From GCA-2686295 sp964402995 (GTDB lineage Archaea > Nanobdellota > Nanobdellia > Woesearchaeales > GCA-2686295): a stretch of 64,000 nucleotides of DNA. The stretch spans positions 1 through 64,000 of the forward strand of contig CAYOEA010000008.1 of assembly GCA_964402995.1 (NCBI GenBank), given 5' to 3'. Below, in pieces: positions 46,336 through 54,589 of the stretch (position 1 is the stretch's first letter; the number at the start of each line of letters is the position of its first letter). Below the pieces are notes generated by a model that was given only the letters and a program-made list of their open reading frames with translations, ran no database searches and was not told the origin of the DNA. A program made the translations under genes and the position numbers.

Positions 46336-46992
46336 CTAAGTTTTTATTTGTTCTTCTGCTCTAAAACAAACTGTTACTCGAAATAAATCTTTACTTCTCA
46401 TTTTATCTCTTGTTTGTAAGTGTCTTGTTAGTGTCATTTCACCTTTGAAACTTTTTACTAATTTTCTACTTACTTGCATTGCAATCTTATTAGATGATAA
46501 TCGTAAGTCAAATCCTGCTTTATGTGCAATTAGTCTGGATACAAAATCATTAGGACTTTTTTCAACAATATTTCCTACAAAATTTAGTATGTCTTCTCTT
46601 CGCGGTCTTATTTGCACTGTTGATACAAAATATGCATCATTACTTTTCTTTGCACATACAGGGCACTGTTCAATTTGTAGTTTTGCAGGTATTACAAATT
46701 CTTCCCCTTCTTTTTCTACATATATTTCAAATGTTTTCTTAATAATTTCATCATCAATTTCATAATCAATCTTAATGTTCTTATCTTTTATATTCTCTTT
46801 TGCAATTTTATCAACTACTTCTGTCAACTGTCTAAATTCTGCCCACCTATTTCTATAAAAATATCTTCCACAGCCACAAAGTCTTACAACTACTTCTTTG
46901 TAATCAAGACTGATTTCTTGATGTTCTGAACAAAAAGTATTCTTACCTGTTGTATCGTTTCCACAAATTGGACAAAATCCCATATTATTCAT
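46336..46992 (-). CDS. nmd3: NMD3-family ribosome-associated protein
   Basis: A 218-residue archaeal NMD3-like protein. The N-terminal zinc knuckle starts GFCPICGN (C7, C10) and continues with CSEHQ. A second Cys pair VRLCGCGRYFYRNRW and a third, EQCPVCAKK, follow, then VSTVQIRPRRED. Eukaryotic NMD3 exports the 60S subunit; archaeal homologues are shorter and thought to act with the large ribosomal subunit or translation factors. It is a monocistronic minus-strand gene, divergent from the hydrolase at 47078. Confidence 0.85.
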   Translation of the reverse strand: MNNMGFCPICGNDTTGKNTFCSEHQEISLDYKEVVVRLCGCGRYFYRNRWAEFRQLTEVVDKIAKENIKDKNIKIDYEIDDEIIKKTFEIYVEKEGEEFVIPAKLQIEQCPVCAKKSNDAYFVSTVQIRPRREDILNFVGNIVEKSPNDFVSRLIAHKAGFDLRLSSNKIAMQVSRKLVKSFKGEMTLTRHLQTRDKMRSKDLFRVTVCFRAEEQIKT

Positions 46993-47077
46993 AAAAGCTC
47001 TATGTTTTAAAAATGTTTCAACTTTTCGCTTGTTTTATCCAATAATTTTTTAAATCTCATATTCAATCATTTAGATT

Positions 47078-47845
47078 ATGGAAGAAAAAGTTTATTTCAA
47101 AAATCCTGATGGCTTAAAATTATGTGGTATATTATCTAATCCTAAAGAGGATTCAAATATTCCTATGATTATTCTTTGTCATGGTTTTAGTTCTAGCAAA
47201 AACGCTTCCACTTATCTTTTGCTCCAAGAAAAACTTAATGCGCATGGATTTGCAACTCTTAGATTTGATTTCTTTGGTCATGGTGAATCTGAAGGTGAAT
47301 TTGCTGATATTACTTTATCGCAAGCAGTTGAAGATGTTAGTTGCGCTCTTGAATTCTTAAAATCAAAAGGCTTTTCTAAATTTGGTTTAATAGGTTCTAG
47401 TTTTGGTGGCAATACAGCTATTTTGTCTGCTGCCAGATTCAAAGAATTGTCAGTACTTGGTCTTAGAGCACCTGTATCTAATTATATTGGTCATCTTATT
47501 GCAAAACATTCAAATGTTGGAATTGATGAGTGGAAAAAACAAGGGTTTATTGATTATAATAGTGGAAGACGTGGAAAATTAAAACTTAATTACTCTTTTT
47601 TTGAAGATGCTAAGAAACACGATGGATTTAATGAAGCACTAAAAATTTCTATTCCAACAATTATTGTTCATGGTATGGTTGATGATATTGTTCCTTTTGA
47701 GCAAAGCCAGAAATTAAATCAAATCATTAAACATTCCAGATTAGTTGCTCTTCCTCATTCCAATCATAGTTTTAAGTATGAGGGTGATAGAGAAAAATGT
47801 GTTCAAATATTGGTTGATTTTATTATTGACAGAATTAATGACTAA
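47078..47845 (+). CDS. Alpha/beta hydrolase (serine aminopeptidase/esterase-like)
   Basis: A 255-residue protein with an oxyanion-hole motif LCHGFSSSKNAS, nucleophile elbow GLIGSSFGGN, catalytic Asp in GMVDDIVPFEQ and His in SNHSFKYEGDRE, so the triad is complete. No signal peptide is present, so it is cytosolic. It is typical of the widely distributed X-Pro/feruloyl-esterase-like hydrolases whose substrates cannot be named from sequence. The S26 peptidase gene starts 52 bases downstream, from its own promoter. Confidence 0.85.
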   Translation: MEEKVYFKNPDGLKLCGILSNPKEDSNIPMIILCHGFSSSKNASTYLLLQEKLNAHGFATLRFDFFGHGESEGEFADITLSQAVEDVSCALEFLKSKGFSKFGLIGSSFGGNTAILSAARFKELSVLGLRAPVSNYIGHLIAKHSNVGIDEWKKQGFIDYNSGRRGKLKLNYSFFEDAKKHDGFNEALKISIPTIIVHGMVDDIVPFEQSQKLNQIIKHSRLVALPHSNHSFKYEGDREKCVQILVDFIIDRIND

Positions 47846-47866
47846 TTCTTTATATTAATGGATAAG

Positions 47867-47876
47867 CTTATATATG
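47867..47876 (+). promoter_or_regulatory. TATA box deciding the signal peptidase start
   Basis: CTTATATATG lies about 22-31 bases before the ATG at 47898. The RNA would begin near 47897, so the in-frame ATG at 47874, which overlaps the box, is not used. Confidence 0.6.
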
Positions 47877-47897
47877 ATTTATTCTCTACTTTCTCTA

Positions 47898-48527
47898 ATG
47901 ACTAAGCATAAAGCTAAAGCTCCAAAGTCTACTTTTGGTAAAGTTTGGCATTTTATTTGGCATGATGATTCTTGGCTTAGTTGGATTGTTAATATCATTA
48001 TTGCTTTTGTCTTAATTAAATTCATTATTTATCCTGTTATTGGATTCATTTTTGGAACTGGTTTTCCTGTTGTCGCAGTTATTAGTGATTCTATGGAACA
48101 TGATGGTTCTTTCAATGATTGGTGGGGTACTCAATCTGATTATTATGGCACAGAAGGTATTTCTTATGATCAATTCAAGGAAGAATTTTCTTTCAGAAAT
48201 GGTTTTAATCGTGGTGATATAATGATTCTCTTTGGTGGTAATTTCTCAAAGATTAATTTAGGTGATGTTATTGTCTTTACTTCTTCTAGACCTTATCCTA
48301 TAATTCATAGGGTTATTGATATTCATGATGATAAAGAACAAAGAATTGTAGAAACTAAGGGCGATCATAATGCTGACCAAATTGTAGCTATTGGACTTGA
48401 TGAGTCTAACATTGATAAGTCCGAATATCTTGGAAAAGCAGTTCTTAGAATTCCTTATGTGGGTTTTGTGAAGATATGGTTTGCAGAGTTAATGAGTTTT
48501 ATTGGTCTGGGCGCAGTTTTTGTTTAA
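47898..48527 (+). CDS. Archaeal signal peptidase I (S26)
   Basis: A 209-residue membrane peptidase. A membrane segment at ~29-50 (WIVNIIIAFVLIKFIIYPVI) is followed by the Ser65 nucleophile in VAVISDSMEHDG. His is in RPYPIIHRVIDIH, and Asp in ETKGDHNAD, the archaeal Ser-His-Asp pattern. The C-terminus is hydrophobic. It removes signal peptides from secreted proteins such as the PEF-CTERM protein. The start is chosen from the TATA box position. Confidence 0.88.
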   Translation: MTKHKAKAPKSTFGKVWHFIWHDDSWLSWIVNIIIAFVLIKFIIYPVIGFIFGTGFPVVAVISDSMEHDGSFNDWWGTQSDYYGTEGISYDQFKEEFSFRNGFNRGDIMILFGGNFSKINLGDVIVFTSSRPYPIIHRVIDIHDDKEQRIVETKGDHNADQIVAIGLDESNIDKSEYLGKAVLRIPYVGFVKIWFAELMSFIGLGAVFV

Positions 48528-48637
48528 GTTAATTTATTATTCTGTTCGAAATATGTGTTCAAAAATTATTTTTAATTTTTGTGTATGTAGAACTTATGTA
48601 ATAAATTTTATAAAAACAAAACTTATTTTAATTTTAA

Positions 48638-49291
48638 ATGAAAGTAGATATAGATTCAATTCTTAAAATTTTATCTGAGGAAGTTAAGAATTATAAGGTT
48701 CCAATAGTTGATCTTATTCAGATTCAAACTAATGATCCTTTCAAGGTTCTCATTGCAACCATTCTTTCTGCAAGAACTAAAGATCAAACTACTGTTGAAG
48801 CTTGCGAGCGTCTTTTTGCTAAAGTTAAGTCTTTTGATGATTTAGATAAACTATCTGAACTTCAAATCCAAAAGCTTATCTTTCCTGTTGGTTTTTACAA
48901 GAACAAATCAAAGTATCTGAAGCAATTACCTAACTCTTTAAGAGAAAATTTCAAAGGAAAAATTCCGAGCACTGTTGATGAACTAATTATTCTTCCTGGT
49001 GTTGGTAGAAAAACTGCAAACCTTGTTGTTGCTATTGCTTTTGATAAACCAGCTATTTGCGTTGATGTTCATGTTCATCGTATCATGAATCGTTTTGGCT
49101 ACTTAAAAACAGTCACTCCTTTTGACACTGAGATGGCTTTAAGAAAAAAATTACCTGTTAAGTATTGGACAACTGTTAATTCAATTATTGTGGCTTTCGG
49201 ACAACATTTGTGCGCTCCTATTAGTCCTTGGTGTTCTAAATGTCCTATTAAAAAATATTGTAATCAAATTAATGTAAAGAGTAAACGATAA
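48638..49291 (+). CDS. nth: Endonuclease III
   Basis: A 217-residue base-excision-repair glycosylase/AP lyase for oxidised pyrimidines. The helix-hairpin-helix is LPGVGRKTANLV with catalytic Lys125, and Asp143 is in ICVDVHVHR. The 4Fe-4S cluster is C192, C199, C202 and C208 (C-x6-C-x2-C-x5-C). It lies 3 bp before a second DNA glycosylase, so the two are one repair operon. Confidence 0.95.
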   Translation: MKVDIDSILKILSEEVKNYKVPIVDLIQIQTNDPFKVLIATILSARTKDQTTVEACERLFAKVKSFDDLDKLSELQIQKLIFPVGFYKNKSKYLKQLPNSLRENFKGKIPSTVDELIILPGVGRKTANLVVAIAFDKPAICVDVHVHRIMNRFGYLKTVTPFDTEMALRKKLPVKYWTTVNSIIVAFGQHLCAPISPWCSKCPIKKYCNQINVKSKR

Positions 49292-49294
49292 AAA

Positions 49295-49921
49295 ATGACT
49301 TTAATTTCAGATATAAAGGAACTTTCATCTTCACCTATTTCTAAAACTATTAATCAACGTCTTAAAGAATTCTCTTCATTTTCAAAGAAAGATTCCAATG
49401 AATGGTTCTCTGAGCTTTGTTTTTGTATTTTAACGGCTAATTCTAAGGCTGCGACAGCTGTTGCGATTCAACGAGAACTTCGCTCTGAAGGCTTTATCTA
49501 CTGTACTAGGGCTCAATTGAGTAATGCAATAAAACGAAATAAACACAGATTTCATAATAATAAGGCGAAATTCATTCTTGCTGCAAGGCCTTTTGTAGAT
49601 ATTAGAGATATTCTTAGAGGATTTAATGATAGTGTTTCAAAACGTGAATGGATTGTTGAAAACATCAAAGGTATAGGTTACAAAGAAGCATCTCATTTTC
49701 TTAGAAATACAGGTCACTTTGATTTAGCAATTCTTGATCGTCATGTTTTAAATCTTTTAGTTGAAAATAATTTCTTAGAAGATAAACCAAAAACTCTCTC
49801 AAGAAAGCTTTATCTTGAAATCGAATTAATTCTTGCAAAACTCGCTGTTAAGCTTAAAATGACTCAAGCTGAGTTGGATTTATACCTTTGGTATATGAAA
49901 GCTGGTGCTGTTTTGAAGTAA
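49295..49921 (+). CDS. ogg: N-glycosylase/DNA lyase (archaeal Ogg2-type)
   Basis: A 208-residue 8-oxoguanine DNA glycosylase. The helix-hairpin-helix GIGYKEASHFLRN carries catalytic Lys130, and Asp148 is in LAILDRHVLNLL. There is no iron-sulphur cluster and no N-terminal domain of the OGG1 kind, which marks the short Ogg2 group. The gene is co-transcribed with nth. Confidence 0.9.
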   Translation: MTLISDIKELSSSPISKTINQRLKEFSSFSKKDSNEWFSELCFCILTANSKAATAVAIQRELRSEGFIYCTRAQLSNAIKRNKHRFHNNKAKFILAARPFVDIRDILRGFNDSVSKREWIVENIKGIGYKEASHFLRNTGHFDLAILDRHVLNLLVENNFLEDKPKTLSRKLYLEIELILAKLAVKLKMTQAELDLYLWYMKAGAVLK

Positions 49922-49929
49922 TTATAATC

Positions 49930-50415
49930 TTAAAACTCAATCCACTTTTTTAGAATTCTCACTCCCATGTTTGTTATTGGTGCTTTAAGGTAATTCTTAA
50001 TTTCATTTCTAGATTCTTCAGGCATCATATAATCTATAATTCTTTTTGTATTGTTAAAGTAGGTTTCTTTAAATTGCATTTTTGAATCAAACTCAAATAG
50101 TCTAATTCGATCTTTATACCTTTGCATTGTAGAAATTATTCCTGGTTTTATTTTTGGCGCTACAAAGTAAACCATTCCTCTTTGTGGTTCTAAGAATGTT
50201 AAGTAATTTATTAGTTGCGCACTAGCTTGTGATGATGAATAATCTCTTGCTTTAAGCTCTATTCCTACAATCATATTTCTTTTTAGTGCTAAAATATCTA
50301 TTCGTCCTCCTATAAATTTATATTCTGATTCAAGAAATAATAAATTGTAATCTATTCTTTTCAAGTTATGACCATCATTCTTTGTTAGATATTCTTGCAG
50401 TTTCTTCTCAAGCAT
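49930..50415 (-). CDS. Small PD-(D/E)XK nuclease, NucS C-terminal-domain-like
   Basis: A 161-residue protein. The core GGRIDILALKRNMIVGIELKA gives the Asp and E-x-K of the RecB/NucS-like fold, and QASAQLINYLTFLEPQRG resembles the helix after it in NucS. The N-terminal DNA-binding domain of NucS is missing. It is convergent with the repair glycosylases. A structure-specific or repair endonuclease is likely. Confidence 0.7.
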   Translation of the reverse strand: MLEKKLQEYLTKNDGHNLKRIDYNLLFLESEYKFIGGRIDILALKRNMIVGIELKARDYSSSQASAQLINYLTFLEPQRGMVYFVAPKIKPGIISTMQRYKDRIRLFEFDSKMQFKETYFNNTKRIIDYMMPEESRNEIKNYLKAPITNMGVRILKKWIEF

Positions 50416-50556
50416 AGTTCATTATCGTCAATTTAATTTTATAACTTTTATTGCTTTTTCATCGGAATTATTTCAGTTAATTATTTATTTCATCATATTT
50501 CTGTATTGTTTTTTTCAAAACCTTTTTAAACCAAACTCTCAAATATTAGTATTAAG

Positions 50557-50886
50557 ATGTTATTTTGTCCGAAATGTGGCTCTCTTACGAGACCAAAAGA
50601 TGAGAAGGGAAAACGAGTCATGGCTTGTAGTAGTCCAAAGTGTAACTTTGTTCAAAAGAATGTAGAAACTATGGAAATTAAAGAGTTTGCTAAAAACGTT
50701 GAACCTGAGATTGAAATTGTTGGAGAACAAGATGAAAACATGCTACCTTTATGCGAGGCAGACTGTCCTAAGTGTGAACATAAAAAAGCTTATTATTGGC
50801 TTATTCAAACTCGTGCAGGTGACGAACCTGAAACTAAATTTCTTAGATGCGAAAAGTGTAAACATACTTGGAGAGATTACTCTTAA
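50557..50886 (+). CDS. tfs: Transcription factor S (RNA polymerase cleavage factor)
   Basis: A 109-residue protein. The N-terminal zinc ribbon has C4, C7, C24 and C29. The C-terminal ribbon has C70, C73, C98 and C101 with the catalytic acidic pair Asp89-Glu90 in TRAGDEPETKFLRC, which stimulates RNA cleavage in backtracked polymerase. The length is normal for the family. Its last 28 bases are repeated 100 bp downstream. Confidence 0.95.
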   Translation: MLFCPKCGSLTRPKDEKGKRVMACSSPKCNFVQKNVETMEIKEFAKNVEPEIEIVGEQDENMLPLCEADCPKCEHKKAYYWLIQTRAGDEPETKFLRCEKCKHTWRDYS

Positions 50887-50986
50887 TTCATATTTACTTG
50901 TATGATTTTTAATCATACTTTTCTTTTGCGTTTCAACGGAGCGTAACCAGTTGTGTGTTAAACATACTTGGAAAGATTACTCTTAA
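50859..50986 (+). repeat. 28-bp repeat of the tfs 3' end, 100 bp apart
   Basis: The stretch at 50859-50886, including the stop codon, recurs at 50959-50986 with one mismatch. The copy is not part of an ORF. A different, more GC-rich stretch (gcgtttcaacggagcgtaac) lies between. A 14-bp repeat ctagtctttatttt at 50987 and 51033 adds to the patchwork. Confidence 0.85.
50900..50918 (+). terminator. Hairpin after tfs
   Basis: GTATGATT-ttt-AATCATAC is a perfect 8-bp stem followed by a pyrimidine-rich run ttttctttt, 14 bases after the tfs stop. It may act as terminator or 3' end stabiliser. Confidence 0.5.
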
Positions 50987-51047
50987 CTAGTCTTTATTTT
51001 TTTCTTAAAGTTATCTTGTTAAATTTTTTTATCTAGTCTTTATTTTA

Positions 51048-51536
51048 TTATTTATTATTGTAATCATCTACTTCTTCATTTAGTGCTTCGACTATTACTC
51101 CTGCCATGTCTAATATTTTTCTAGATTCACCAGCTGCATGATATCTTTTTTCACATACGACTTTTTTTACTCCTGCATTAACTAACATTTTTGCACATAC
51201 AGGACATGGTTCTAATTTGCAATAAATCGTAGCATCTTCAATTGATACTCCATTTCTTGCTGCTTGTATGATTGCATTTTGTTCTGCGTGTATTGTTCTA
51301 ACGCAATGTGGTCTTTTTACTCCGTCTGCATGTATTGTGTCTTCCATTAAATGTCCAACATCATCACAGTGTGGTTGTCCTGCAGGTGATCCAACATATC
51401 CTGTTGCTAGAATTTGTTTGTTTTTAACTATTACACATCCTGTTCTTCCTCGGTCACATGTTGCTCTTTTTGCAACTGCTCTTACTACATCCATAAAGTA
51501 TTCATCCCATGATGGTCTTTTATAATCGCTTGTCAT
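51048..51536 (-). CDS. dCMP deaminase
   Basis: A 162-residue zinc deaminase. Zinc ligands are His83 in RTIHAEQNAI (catalytic Glu85) and Cys111 and Cys114 in LEPCPVCAKM. It converts dCMP to dUMP, the substrate of thymidylate synthase in the same operon. It is the last gene, 2 bp after the kinase-like gene. Confidence 0.92.
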   Translation of the reverse strand: MTSDYKRPSWDEYFMDVVRAVAKRATCDRGRTGCVIVKNKQILATGYVGSPAGQPHCDDVGHLMEDTIHADGVKRPHCVRTIHAEQNAIIQAARNGVSIEDATIYCKLEPCPVCAKMLVNAGVKKVVCEKRYHAAGESRKILDMAGVIVEALNEEVDDYNNK

Positions 51537-51538
51537 AA

Positions 51539-52108
51539 TTATTCCCTCTGATTTATTTTATTCAATATCTCATCTACTTTTTCATACAATGTTTCTATGC
51601 TATCATTATTTTCAATAATATAATCTGCAATTTCTATACATCTTTGTAAGTTTTGTTTTGTTGGATCATTTGAAGTCATTTCGGTTTTTTCTTGTGATTT
51701 AAATTTCTCAAATCCTACATCATCACTTTGTGAATTTTTCCTAATTTGTACTCTTTCATATCTCGTTTTTTGTTTTGCATCAATTGCAAACAAATAAAAC
51801 TCACCTTTTTTTCTTAGTGATATAATTTCTCCTTCTGTTCTTAGGCTTTCTAAAACACAGTTAGCATTGCTTTGCTCTGCCATTTCAAATAATCTTTCTG
51901 CAACATAACTTGGTCCATGTTTTACTCTAAGATCGTTTGCAACTGCCACCATATTATCTCTGTTTATTTCTAATCCTCGGGTAAGTAGTTCTTTATTTAT
52001 TACATCTTCTCGCGCAGAGAAATGTTTGAATCCTTGTTTAACTAAGTATTCTGATACTGTACCTTTTCCCGCGCCTATTGTTCCTGTAATTCCAATTATA
52101 ATTTTCAA
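51539..52108 (-). CDS. P-loop nucleotide kinase-like protein (archaeal UPF0200/dephospho-CoA-kinase-like)
   Basis: A ~189-residue kinase-like protein with Walker A TGTIGAGKGT near the N-terminus and a lid region KQKTRYERVQIRKN. I chose the TTG at 52108, which overlaps the tmk stop codon (TTGA), because GTGAGG lies about 8-13 bases upstream and the chain then starts MKIIIGITGTIGAGKG as in relatives; the ATG at 52132 would add eight unusual residues and a 28-bp overlap. In this operon it may phosphorylate a deoxynucleotide, but the family's substrate is not established. Confidence 0.75.
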   Translation of the reverse strand: MKIIIGITGTIGAGKGTVSEYLVKQGFKHFSAREDVINKELLTRGLEINRDNMVAVANDLRVKHGPSYVAERLFEMAEQSNANCVLESLRTEGEIISLRKKGEFYLFAIDAKQKTRYERVQIRKNSQSDDVGFEKFKSQEKTEMTSNDPTKQNLQRCIEIADYIIENNDSIETLYEKVDEILNKINQRE

Positions 52109-52794
52109 AATAAGTTCCTCACTTGATTCCATACTTTTTCATGTATTTCTTCAATACTCATTAGCTCTTCGTCTTTTACACATTCTATTACTGGCCATTG
52201 ATATTTGTCTGCAACATACTTGTATGCGTTTGATGCATCTGCCATGTGCTTTGCATTTTTTGTATGAATATCGTGCACTTCACCTTCTTCTTGATATTCT
52301 CTTGTTCCTTTTTTCTCTACAAGTTTTACATTTATTTCTGGTGGTACAAATAATAGTAGTGTTAAGTCTGGTCTAGGTATTTTAAATATTTCAAATTCTA
52401 ATTCATCTAACCAGTCTAAGAATTCGTTTCGCTGATTTAAGTCTAATATTTTTCCTGCTTGATGTCCCATGTTTGAACTTGCATATCGATTTCCAATTAC
52501 AATTTTCCCTTCATTAAGCCATTTTCGAATTTCAAATGATGCAGCGTATCTATCAACTGCGTAAAATATGCTTGCTTGTTTTGCACTTACATCATCCGCT
52601 GTTCCAAATTCTCCATTTAAATAATCTTCAACCATGGTGCAGCTTCTATGTCCATATTGTGGGAAGTCTCCAATTTCAACTTCGTGTCCTTCTGCTTTTA
52701 ATTTTTGAACAAGTCTTTCTGTTTGTGTGGCTTTACCACTTCCATCAGTTCCGTCTATAACAATGAATATTCCTTTTTTTTTATCTTCACTCAT
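52105..52794 (-). CDS. tmk: Thymidylate kinase
   Basis: A 229-residue kinase. Walker A is GTDGSGKATQ at ~15-24, the DRY signature is AVDRYAASFEIRKWL and GNRYASSNMGHQAGK forms the lid region. It converts dTMP to dTDP. It lies 4 bp after glyA and overlaps the next gene's start. Confidence 0.92.
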   Translation of the reverse strand: MSEDKKKGIFIVIDGTDGSGKATQTERLVQKLKAEGHEVEIGDFPQYGHRSCTMVEDYLNGEFGTADDVSAKQASIFYAVDRYAASFEIRKWLNEGKIVIGNRYASSNMGHQAGKILDLNQRNEFLDWLDELEFEIFKIPRPDLTLLLFVPPEINVKLVEKKGTREYQEEGEVHDIHTKNAKHMADASNAYKYVADKYQWPVIECVKDEELMSIEEIHEKVWNQVRNLF

Positions 52795-52798
52795 TTTT

Positions 52799-54091
52799 CT
52801 ACTCCAGTTTAATTCCAGGATACAATGGAAATTTATCGCATAGTTCTTTTATTTCTTTTTTAACTTCTTTTACAATTGTTTTGTCTTCCCAGTTCTCTAT
52901 TACTTTATTCATGAGTCTTGCAACTTCTTTGAATTCTTCTGCTTCAAATCCTCTGGTAGTCATTGCCGCAGTTCCTATTCGAATTCCGCTTGGATCAAAT
53001 GGACTTCTTATATCAAATGGTACCATGTTTTTGTTGCATGTTATATTTGCTTCATCAAGTGTTGTCTCTGCATCTTTTCCACTAATGTTTTTATTTGTTA
53101 GATCTATTAGCATCAGATGATTGTCTGTTCCATCACTTATAATTTTAAATCCATACTTCATCAATTCTTCTGCAAGTACTTTTGAGTTTGCTACAACTTT
53201 GTGAATGTATGTTTTGAATTCAGGTTTTAGTGCTTCTCCAAATGCAATCGCTTTTGCAGCAACAATATGGTCTAGTGGTCCGCCTTGATTTCCTGGGAAC
53301 ACTGCTGAATCAATTTTTCTAGCTAAGTTTTTCTTACTGTTTGGACTGTATTTTTCTTTTAGTCTGTCTTCAGTTTTACACATGATTATTGCGCCTCTAG
53401 GTCCACGTAAAGTTTTGTGTGTGGTTGTAGTTACAATATCACAATGTGGAAATGGACTTTCATGATCGCCTGCAACTATTAGTCCTGCAAAGTGTGCTAT
53501 GTCTGCCATTAAGTATGCTCCAACTTCATCTGCAATTTCTCTAAACTTTGCAAAATCTATTTTTCGAGAATATGCACTGTAACCTGCAAGTATTAGTTTT
53601 GGTTTTTCTTCAATTGCAAGTCTCCTTACTTCTTCCATATCAATTTTGCCAGTTTCTTTCTCGACTCCATAACTAATAAAATTATAATGTTTTCCTGAGA
53701 AATTAACTTTTGATCCATGAGTTAAATGTCCGCCATGATCTAAGCTCATTCCAAGTATTTTGTCTCCTAATTTTAAGATTGAAAAGAAAGCTGCGATGTT
53801 TGCGCTTGATCCAGAATGTGCTTGGACATTTACATGTTCTGCTCCAAATAATTCTTTTGCTCTTTCTATTGCTAGAATCTCAATTTCATCAATAAATTCA
53901 TTTCCACCATAATATCTTTTTGCTGGGTATCCTTCTGAATATTTATTGGTGAGCCAACTTCCTGCAGCAGCCATTACTTGTGGACTTACAAAGTTTTCAC
54001 TTGCAATTAATTCCACTGTATCACGCTGTCTGATAAGTTCATTCTTCATTGAATTGTAAATTTTAGGATCGCTTTCTTTTATCGTTTTCAT
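52799..54091 (-). CDS. glyA: Serine hydroxymethyltransferase
   Basis: A 430-residue PLP enzyme. Lys226 in VTTTTHKTLRGPRG binds PLP. SENFVSPQVMAAAGS and LMADIAHFAGLIVAGDH are typical of bacterial-type GlyA, including the folate-binding region. It regenerates 5,10-methylene-tetrahydrofolate from serine for thymidylate synthase. It overlaps folA by 4 bp. Confidence 0.96.
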   Translation of the reverse strand: MKTIKESDPKIYNSMKNELIRQRDTVELIASENFVSPQVMAAAGSWLTNKYSEGYPAKRYYGGNEFIDEIEILAIERAKELFGAEHVNVQAHSGSSANIAAFFSILKLGDKILGMSLDHGGHLTHGSKVNFSGKHYNFISYGVEKETGKIDMEEVRRLAIEEKPKLILAGYSAYSRKIDFAKFREIADEVGAYLMADIAHFAGLIVAGDHESPFPHCDIVTTTTHKTLRGPRGAIIMCKTEDRLKEKYSPNSKKNLARKIDSAVFPGNQGGPLDHIVAAKAIAFGEALKPEFKTYIHKVVANSKVLAEELMKYGFKIISDGTDNHLMLIDLTNKNISGKDAETTLDEANITCNKNMVPFDIRSPFDPSGIRIGTAAMTTRGFEAEEFKEVARLMNKVIENWEDKTIVKEVKKEIKELCDKFPLYPGIKLE

Positions 54092-54576
54092 TTTTTTCTC
54101 TTATAAGTTTCAAATGTAAAATCTTTATGCTGCTTATCTGCGTTTACTAATTCCCATTCATCCCAATTAATTTCGGGAAAATAAGTGTCTCCATCGTATT
54201 CTTTGTGGATTCTTGTTAATTCTAATGTATCTGCAGCTGCAAGTCCGATTCGATAAATTGTTGCACCGCCAGTGATAAATGCTTTTTCTTTGTCTTGTAC
54301 ATAATCTATTGCTTTATCAAAGTCATCAAAGAATGTAATCTGCGGTGGATTTGGTTTCCAATCAGGATCTCTTGATAGGACTATATTTTCTCTTCCTGGA
54401 AGCGGTCTTGCATTGTCGGGTAAAGAATCATAAGTTTTATCTCCCATGATGCAAGGGCAACCTAATGTTTTTCTTTTGAAGTGTTGGAAGTCTTCTTTTA
54501 TTCTCCAAGGAATATCATTGTCTTTTCCTATAACTCCATTTTTTGCAATTGCTGCAATAATAATAATTTCAACCAT
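54088..54576 (-). CDS. folA: Dihydrofolate reductase
   Basis: A 162-residue enzyme. IAAIAKNGVIGKDNDIPWRI is the family start, Asp29 in KEDFQHFK matches the catalytic acid, and TGGATIYRI binds NADPH. It recycles the dihydrofolate made by ThyA. It lies 13 bp after thyA and overlaps glyA by 4 bp. Confidence 0.95.
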   Translation of the reverse strand: MVEIIIIAAIAKNGVIGKDNDIPWRIKEDFQHFKRKTLGCPCIMGDKTYDSLPDNARPLPGRENIVLSRDPDWKPNPPQITFFDDFDKAIDYVQDKEKAFITGGATIYRIGLAAADTLELTRIHKEYDGDTYFPEINWDEWELVNADKQHKDFTFETYKRKK

Positions 54577-54589
54577 TTTTTTTTTAACC

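Noticed and set aside
47874..47897. Upstream ATG for the signal peptidase
   Set aside because: It overlaps the TATA box; the leaderless start at 47898 fits the expected RNA start.
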